Below are positions 57,001-64,000 of a DNA stretch of 64,000 bases, in pieces. Made by a program: the position numbers and the translations under genes. The notes under the pieces are model-generated. The model searched no databases. It had not been told where the DNA came from and saw only the letters and a program-made list of their open reading frames with translations. Source of the DNA: Neoechinorhynchus agilis (taxonomy: Eukaryota; Acanthocephala); the NCBI GenBank assembly GCA_051530055.1, contig CM121341.1, positions 4,836,001-4,900,000 of the forward strand, read 5' to 3'. Numbering within the stretch: the first letter of the stretch is position 1; the number at the start of each line of letters is the position of its first letter.

Positions 57001-59130
57001 TGTTTTAATTAAACAGTTTTATTCCCCTTGTCCATACCAGTTCTAGGCCAGCATTTTAACGTTGATCGGATCCTCGCGCTTAAAAAGTGAGTGTGTCCAT
57101 TTGGAAACGAAGAAAAAACGCGGAGCATAGCTTTCGCTGCCCACCGAACGCAGCGCCATGCTCCGTCCTCGAAATCGACACTATCGCAAGAGCAAACAAA
57201 TGAGACAGATCCAAGAGTCGGCAACATACCGCTTCTCGTGATAGCCCGGTCAACTTAGTTTATAGAGCCAATCCTTTTTCCGAAGTTGCGGATCTAATTT
57301 ACCTACGTCCGTTTCCTACGTTTCCCTATCGACTAGGGGCTACTTACGTTGGCGAACTACTGCGGAAATCAATACGAACAGTCTGAATATTCTCGCACCC
57401 AGATTTTCAAGGACAATACGAAGCGCTCGGTACATCGCAGGAATCGCGCTGCATTACGGAACGTGTACCCTATCAACAGACGATCTAATTCCAGGGATAA
57501 AAAGTTCCTAACAAAGAAGAGAAAACTCTTCCCCAGACTTCGTATAGTTATTCTCTGGGATTGCTCGTGTCACCACTTATGCTGAACACCATCTGCCCAA
57601 GAATAACATCTGAATAGATCAAGCATAAACCGCATCCTGGCTCGGGAATATTAACCCGATTCCCTTTCGATTGTATTGCGCAATGCAACACGCTTAATCA
57701 CGAATTTGCACGTTTTCTTAGGATCGGCTGATCCATGTCAAAATGTTGTTCACATGGAACCTTTCTCCACTTCAGTCTTCAATGCTCTCATTTAAATACT
57801 TGCTACTACCACCAAGATCTTCACAAGCGGCGGCTCCACCTCACGGTGCAAGTTTCAACACCACCACCGCATACGCCCTTCTAAACGTCAAGCCATTTGT
57901 ATATTTCTGTCCGGCATTGAAGGTCAAGCATCGATATACGTCTCCAGCGCCATCCATTTTCAGGGCCGGTCGATTCAGCAGGTGAGTTTTTACACATTCC
58001 TTGCGGATTCCTACTTCTGCGGCCACCGCCCTGCTGTCAATATCGACTGACACCTTTCATGGTATCTCATGAGATGCACTGTTGGCACTTCAGCTCAACG
58101 TTTGGTTCATCCCACATCGTCAGTTCTGCTCATGGAAAACGACCTACTTGATGCCATTGCATTTGCACCCGACACTCAGCAGCAGCATAAGCAACTGTTA
58201 AGGCGTGACCGAGCTTATTACTCATTTAAAGTTTAAGAATATGTCGAGGACAATTCGTCCACAATTCCGCTAATCATTCGCTTTACTAGATAAAACTGTA
58301 TTATGCAAACTGGCTTTTCTGGGGGAAACTTCGAAGGGAAACAGCTAAAAGATGGTTCGATTAGTCTTTCGCCCCTATACCCAAATCTGACGATTGATTT
58401 ACACGTCAAAAACGCTACGGACCTCCACAGAGTTTCATCCTACTCAGGCATAGTTCACCATCTCTCGGGTCCCGTTTCTTAGAGGAGCTATGAAATGGAC
58501 GGCGATGAATTCTAGATTGGGGTTTTGTAGAGAGCCTGTGAGAGATGAAGAATATCGTGGCGATTGCCGTACGAAAATTGAGATCCCTGATTCATGGACG
58601 GTCCTCGCGGTCTGAATGGAATGAAGAGTGCCCGAGAAGGATGGCTGAATGGTTGTTGTTGACTGGGGAGCTGAGCCGTGTTTCTGTTAAGATGACTACG
58701 TCGACTTTTGATTTAGATGAAATGAGTGAAATTTAATTTAATTTAAGGAAGGAGGCTACGAATATTGGAGTGTTTATTTGTGTGTACATTCATTTATTCT
58801 CAATAAGAATACACAATCTCTCGCTTCCATGGGCGCATCTAATCTTTATTCTCATCGTGTTCCAATTTTGAGAGGAATGCGTGACCTTGGTTCTTCTCCG
58901 ATAAATTTGGCAAGTCTGCCCAGGTCAGTCAACATTTGGCGCCGCATTTGGGCACTATGGTGGGACCGCAGGAATGCGTTCTTGGCGCAATATCGGCTCA
59001 TTAGGACGGTATCGGCAGGCAATCGCCCGGATATAAATGGAGCGAGGTTTCGCCTGTTGACAAGCTTCATTATGAACCCGATAAAGAGTTCTGTATGGTC
59101 CTCGTTAGGTTCGAGATAACAAAAAAAATT
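57001..59130. other. GC-richer stretch without recognisable genes
   Basis: Composition resembles the adjoining LINE rather than the AT-rich surroundings. Minus-strand frames such as 58,852-59,070 (GRLPADTVLMSRYCAKNAFL) and 57,841-58,053 are open but unmatched. It may be further decayed transposon sequence. The last ~30 bp before the YbaY-like gene's 5' flank is AT-rich again. Confidence 0.4.
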
Positions 59131-59268
59131 AATTTAAAAAAAGATGCAAAAGAGAACACTCATTTGGCTCACAAAAGGTATGTCGGTTATAATGAGAGAT
59201 CTCCATAATAAAAAAACATTCGTAATACCTATCAATTCCGGATATTTCGACGAACTTTTTCTTCAGCA

Positions 59269-59667
59269 ATGCGACTTACAGTAGCAGCTCTACTAACATT
59301 TATATTTGTGGTTAGCCGAAGTAAACGTCCAGAGCCATGGGACCTCGGCATGTTGACCGGACAAATATTGGGCGAAGGAGAGATTCCACCCTACGCAATA
59401 GTCAAAATCGAATTGGAAGATGCAAGTTTAGCAAAATCGGTTATAGTAGCACGATCAGCCATCCATACACCGGGCAAATTTCCAATACCTTTCCGCATTA
59501 ATTACGACCGAGGGATTATTGAACACAACAAGAGTTTTAGTGTAAGTGTCAGAATCGAAGACCCGAAGCAGAATGATCGCATTCTTTATAAAAGCGAAAT
59601 GCCGGTTTACGTTTTGACTAAAGGAAATCCAGCAGACAAGATAGTTGTTCGTTTAGTGAAAACTTGA
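59269..59667 (+). CDS. Secreted YbaY/YscW-like domain protein, full length
   Basis: 132 residues from ATG 59269. Residues 1-18 form a signal peptide (LTVAALLTFIFVVS). Residues about 27-132 form one beta-sandwich-like domain: LTGQILGEGEIPPYAIVKIE, SLAKSVIVARSAIHTPGKFP, FSVSVRIEDPKQNDRILYKS and VYVLTKG align with the bacterial YbaY/YscW layout (strand, hydrophobic turn, small-residue loop, PIPF-type strand). No lipobox cysteine is present, so it should be freely secreted. CAATAAAG at 59,711 is a possible polyadenylation signal. Related copies lie at 4,555 (truncated), 7,001 and 16,428. Substrate unknown. Confidence 0.75.
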   Translation: MRLTVAALLTFIFVVSRSKRPEPWDLGMLTGQILGEGEIPPYAIVKIELEDASLAKSVIVARSAIHTPGKFPIPFRINYDRGIIEHNKSFSVSVRIEDPKQNDRILYKSEMPVYVLTKGNPADKIVVRLVKT

Positions 59668-59769
59668 TAATTGTGTCATTTTATTTGTGTTAGAGTAATT
59701 TTAGTTGGTCAATAAAGACAAACTTGCAATCTTTATGTTAAGAAATCTTATTTTCCAGGAAATCGTCGA

Positions 59770-60508
59770 TCAAATCCATCGCTTAGAGCAAACGGCACTT
59801 GGCAACGAATCAGTGCTGCTTTCACTGTAATCGTCGTAATCATCATCGTTTCGAATTTCTTCTCTTCGATATCGCCGAGGTGATTGTAAAGCGTCCAACT
59901 CATCAGCGACCTGAATAAGCGAATCCATCCTTTGACGATCAAACGTGGCGAAGGATTCATCACTATCGCTCGAATCAATGTCGGGATAACCTAAACCATC
60001 GTCCATAATGTAAGTTCCATTTATCGGACCACCACTGTCTATCTGAGACCTCAATTCCTGAAGAGCCATTGAACTTAAGTCTTCATAGATGTTTTCAAGA
60101 CTTGCACTAATTTCAGCGGCTTTATCTAGATCGGCAGGATAGAATCGGTCAGACCGATCGATCTCCAGCGGTTGCTCATCGCCTAAATGACCAATTGATT
60201 TTAGTATTCCTTTATGACTACGTGGCTCACGGGACCGCTTGGTTACAAAATGTTCAAGAAAAGATACATCGCTTTTTGTTCTGCGAGGTGGTCCAAGGGG
60301 AACATGGTCCAAACTGGTACGAACGCTATCACCACCAGAATCTTTCCGCAATTTTCCTTTTTGTATATCTTTAAAAAAATTATAGGAAATATCGACCGTT
60401 TTAGAAATGAAAAATTGCGCTTATCGATATTTCTGATTAACATCCCCTTCAATGGATGAAACGCTCTCCTTCTGCGGTACAAGTTGGATTTGGTTGATTT
60501 TAATTGCC
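59770..60508 (-). CDS. Unrecognised acidic protein gene
   Basis: The open frame at 59,770-60,351 encodes about 190 residues of polar, acidic, Ser/Asp/Arg-rich protein (RRTKSDVSFLEHFVTKRSRE, YPDIDSSDSDESFATFDR, REEIRNDDDYDDYSESSTD) without membrane spans; it has no ATG at its start. The frame is open further up to about 60,420. The exon-like sequence above it (acceptor at 60,509) is shared with 4,094-4,249, but here it has TAA at 60,421-60,423 where the other copy reads TAT. Either translation is reached by splicing into CGATAAG/CGCAATT or this copy is damaged. Probably a disordered regulatory tail of a larger gene. Confidence 0.45.
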
Positions 60509-60544
60509 CTTTAGGATGATTTCCTCTCTTATAGCGGTGGTAAA

Positions 60545-61290
60545 TGTGCACTGAACAAAAACTCAAAAAGACATTAAAAATAAAAAACGGCAACTAAAAA
60601 CCGAGATCCGAGGTTCCAAGCTCTCATTTTTTCATGTGAAAATCTTGAAACGCTTAGAATTTGCAACAAAGTTGTTGATTTCCCCCCTGAAATTTTCGCT
60701 TTTTATATACAAAGAATCGAAAAGACATTAAACATAAAAAAACGGCAACCAAAAACCGAGATCCAAAGTTCCAAACTCTCATTTTTTCATGTGAATTTTT
60801 TTAAAACGTTTAAAATTTGCAACAAAGTTGTACTTTTCCCCGCTGGAATTTTCGCTTTTTATACAAAGACTCAAAAAGACAATGAAGATGAAAAACGGCA
60901 ACAAAAAGCTGAGATCCGAGGTTCCAAACTCTCATTTTTTTCATGTGAAAATCCTACAAAAAGTCTACGTATTTAATGATTCCACAAATGATGAAAATTT
61001 TTAGATAGGAAAGTAAGGCATCCATTTTTTCTTAAAGATTAAGATTTCGCCGATGTATACAAAAAATCCACGTAATTGAAGATTCCCAAAATGATGAACA
61101 TTTTTGGATTGGAAAGTAAGACATCCATTTTTTCTTAAAAATTCAAATTTCGCCTATTTATACAAAAAATCGACGTAATTTAAGATTCCGAAAATGATGA
61201 CATTTTTTCTTAAAGATTAAAATTTCGCCGATTAATACAAAAATCCACGTTATTAAAGATTCCCAAGATGATGAAAATTCGAATCAAAAT
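60545..61290 (+). repeat. Mixed satellite: ~150-bp units then ~118-bp units
   Basis: Two and a half units of the 41.9 kb family run to about 60,950, followed by four units of the 44.24 kb family. The order is the same as at the transporter locus and, inverted, at 3.77-4.06 kb. 61,291-61,511 holds nothing recognised. Confidence 0.88.
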
Positions 61291-61511
61291 ATAGGAAATG
61301 CATTTCTTCATCAGTGTTTAATATTAAAAAATCTCTGATGTAAAAAATCTAGTTTTTCTCTGCGCGTAGATCCAAATTTCTGACAACGATTTTAGGCCTT
61401 TCTCCTTTTTACACTCAAATTTTGGTAAATACGGAGGAATGTTTAAAAACCAAGACTTCTAAACAATAATTCCAATCACATTCCCCACCCTCGGTACCTA
61501 GTCACATATCG

Positions 61512-63024
61512 ATATTTTTATATTTAATATTCCACATTTAGCACATATCTATAATTTCATCAAAAATATTTCCGCTTCAATGTTGAACCCGAATCATTAA
61601 TAACAAAATATAGCAGAAGGTCTTTTATACGCGAATTAATTGCGATCGGACACGATTTTGATAAGAGATTTTTTGTTTTTGACTAAAAATATCAAAGTTC
61701 CGGTAGCAAAATCTTGTTAGAATTACATAATTTGAGCTCTTCTTTTTTGTCGTTATTGAAAATAATTTAACAAAATAAATTAAAACGAAGACGATCCAAG
61801 ATATACATTTTAATTACTTTAGGATATCGGCGAAACGATCAATTGCTCAAAATAAATTTATATTTGAGTTGAATATAAACGAAAACGTCTGGAATGCGTG
61901 CTCAAATCATTGATTCGAATTTACATAAACGGATCGGTGAAACATCGAAGTTTCACAAAAGGTCTAATAAAGTAATATAAAACGACGCCGGAGATGCAAA
62001 TCTTTGGCCATCGTACAATCCATAAGTCCTTAGTCCGAAGACGAGGAAATAAAGAGTATAAAGAAGCTGGTACTTGCCAAACCCACAACTCGTTAAAATT
62101 CCGGAAAATTCCATCGATTTTTCCGCCATAAACAAACGTCAATAATTCAACCTTAAAATATGTCAATTATTTTGTTAACGAATAGTAATTTTTTTCATTG
62201 CGCCGACGAAATAAAAATAGACATTCTAAATAAGTTCGAATTTTAACAACTCGTTTTCGCAACTTAAACAAGAAAAGATGTCTTCACTTTTCACTTTATT
62301 GTCTCCTTTGTTTTAGTCACCTGATTTTAGATTTTAATTAAAGGATTTTCGAAGGTCAGGTTGTTTTTTCGAGCCTTTATTAGAAAAATACCATGCCGGA
62401 TTATTATTGACTAATTTATTATAATTCTGTTATCCGTTGTCCGTCTAAATATTCGAAGCCAAAACATCAAATCAAACCCTTTTTGAATTTGCCATTTACT
62501 TCAGCCTTGTCGAGTTCAGCCGTTTTATTGAATGATTGCTGTCTAAAAGTGAACTTCCATGATTATTTCCATTTTATTTCAAATTAATCGACGAATGTTT
62601 CGGAAATTCATAGTTTTGTTTTCTTAGCTTCTGTTGTTGGAAAAAATTATAACGAAATGGACATAATAGATAAAAAATGATTTACTTTGCAATCTGTGAA
62701 GATTTCGCGGAGGCTTTAAATCCTTGGTATGGAGATTTAGGCAGCGAGCATGTATCCGTCAATGGTTGCAAACAATCCCTTTTGTTTCTCATTTTTAGTA
62801 GTCAGAATTCATAACTGTTTAATTTCAGATTCTCGTGACCTGGTGAACCGAACTCGATTGTCGGCATCTCCCAATCGCCTTTTTTATGTGCCGTCCGACG
62901 AAACAGTAAAGATCGCAGTGCCCAACTGAAACTTAAGATGCGGTCTTGGAACAATCGGGACGATGTAGCCTCATCCGTCGGTAATCAGCTGGAAGGCACG
63001 AGACGCCGAAGTGAGCGCAATTCA
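61512..63024 (+). repeat. Segmental duplication, copy of 44,838-46,421
   Basis: Direct repeat with scattered substitutions and a ~70-bp shorter middle. It runs without a break into the forkhead block at GCGCAATTCAGTCCAC, and this junction is shared with copy A (inverted near 3,730). The putative transporter exon lies at 61,953-62,135. Confidence 0.9.
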
Positions 63025-63396
63025 GTCCACTTTTATAATCTTAACGAAGGTACGGCGCACCCATTGATCGAGGCCGTTTATAAACACAAAATTAAATATT
63101 GATTTTGTTTATTAGTCGATTTATAAGAATCATTATTTCAATGTCAAATAAGTTAGAACGATGATTAATCAGTTGATCTACGGCGACCTGTCAAGAAACG
63201 AAGTTTAATAAGAACATTTTAAGTCAACAAAACAAAAAACGCTAACAAAATGGTATCCAAAACACCATCCTCGATGCTGACAAATATTTGTCCATTTATT
63301 TACCATTGTTTGTTCATGGCGATTTACGGATAAAGCGGAACGATTCGAACCTGTTCAATGTGAACTCTCTCTTGGTGTTGTTCTGACCTCGATCAA

Positions 63397-63867
63397 ATGC
63401 ATTCCTCTGCAGAAATAGTGAACGGCGCAATCAGTGAATGGGACCACGCAAGTTATGCGGATTTAATAGAAGCAGCGCTCGAAAACAGTTTGATCGGCAT
63501 ACTGCGGGTCAATGAAATCTACGAATGGATTCAGGACAATATCCCATATTTCCAACAAAGAACAGATAGCAAGTCGTGGAAAGGATCGATCAGGAATACA
63601 CTGTCCTATTGTCAAAGATTCAGGAAAATTCCGGTTCGAGGGAGACCGAGGAAATCGTTTTGGGCGATCAATGATAACAGGACGAGTGGTCGACTGTGGC
63701 GACCAAAAGGACGACAACAAATTGCCGAGGAATTAAGGATTCAGCGTCCTCATCTGAATGGAAATGTTTCTCAAGTAGTTCAACCGGACAATTCAAGAAT
63801 CGGCGAACAGGAGAACTTGGCGGTTACAGATCAAGTGATGCCAAACGGCCACCGAAATTCAGAGTGA
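63397..63867 (+). CDS. Short forkhead-domain protein, copy C
   Basis: 156 residues with about a dozen replacements against copies A and B, concentrated in the tail (NVSQVVQPDNSRIGEQ) and in helix 1-2 (ENSLIGILRV). The recognition helix is unchanged and the frame intact, so the divergence has not broken it. The block continues to the window end. Confidence 0.75.
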   Translation: MHSSAEIVNGAISEWDHASYADLIEAALENSLIGILRVNEIYEWIQDNIPYFQQRTDSKSWKGSIRNTLSYCQRFRKIPVRGRPRKSFWAINDNRTSGRLWRPKGRQQIAEELRIQRPHLNGNVSQVVQPDNSRIGEQENLAVTDQVMPNGHRNSE

Positions 63868-64000
63868 GTTTCCGTTGATCGGAAATGGTGACCTCAATAC
63901 TTAAAAAAGATGGATAAATGGAAGCCATCAGTGAGTTTAAGTTGAGGATCAAGACGTCTTTTGTTAATAAAGAACGTGTCTATAATTTCTAATCAAATTT

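Noticed and set aside
1-64000. tRNA and rRNA genes
   Set aside because: I looked for T-loop GTTCRA contexts with pairing arms and for rRNA-like conserved blocks and found none that hold up.

Overview
The window looks like AT-rich invertebrate nuclear DNA, most likely from a nematode. The reasons are very short spliceable introns (43-67 nt in every gene I could resolve), animal proteins (TSG101, signal peptidase subunit 1, tetraspanin, an OCIA-domain protein, SLC17 transporter, NAD(P)HX epimerase, BCCIP, forkhead), an R2-clade LINE, and a small secreted protein family with the YbaY/YscW-type fold. The species cannot be named from the sequence. I saw no rRNA, tRNA or bacterial-style operon.

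Layout. 1-5 kb: one arm of a large inverted duplication, with a decayed R2-clade LINE end, a short forkhead gene, the 3' end of an unrecognised gene and a truncated YbaY-like gene. 5.5-8.7 kb: a palindromic pair of identical-looking coiled-coil genes around a second YbaY-like gene. 9-13.4 kb: NAXE, then a ~207-bp satellite array. 14-18.6 kb: a foldback element, a proline-rich gene with an arginine tract, another YbaY-like copy and an unrecognised ORF. 19-24.5 kb: a tetraspanin gene between two arrays of a ~425-bp foldback satellite in opposite orientation. 24.9-29.2 kb: ~192-bp satellite, OCIA-domain gene, ~322-bp hairpin satellite. 30.5-35.4 kb: TSG101, a 40-bp minisatellite and the ~192-bp satellite again, inverted. 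36-44 kb: a nested foldback element, SPCS1, a retroelement scrap, and a nine-exon SLC17-type transporter whose two long introns are largely satellite. 44.8-52.5 kb: a segmental duplicate, an unrecognised three-exon helical gene, a type I membrane protein gene and BCCIP. 52.5-59.1 kb: second forkhead copy, the longer LINE copy and a GC-richer stretch without recognisable genes. 59.1-64 kb: the other arm of the inverted duplication, with the full-length YbaY-like gene, an acidic-protein gene, satellite, segmental duplicate and the third forkhead copy.

The single-copy genes are ordinary housekeeping genes (endosomal sorting, secretion, metabolite repair, transport). The unusual content is architectural: large inverted and direct segmental duplications, at least six tandem-repeat families, and many foldback elements. 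At least one tandem family appears to have grown from a foldback element. The duplicated gene families (forkhead, YbaY-like, coiled-coil) all lie on these mobile blocks. Exon joins given here were deduced by eye from GT-AG sites, frame continuity and family alignment from memory.
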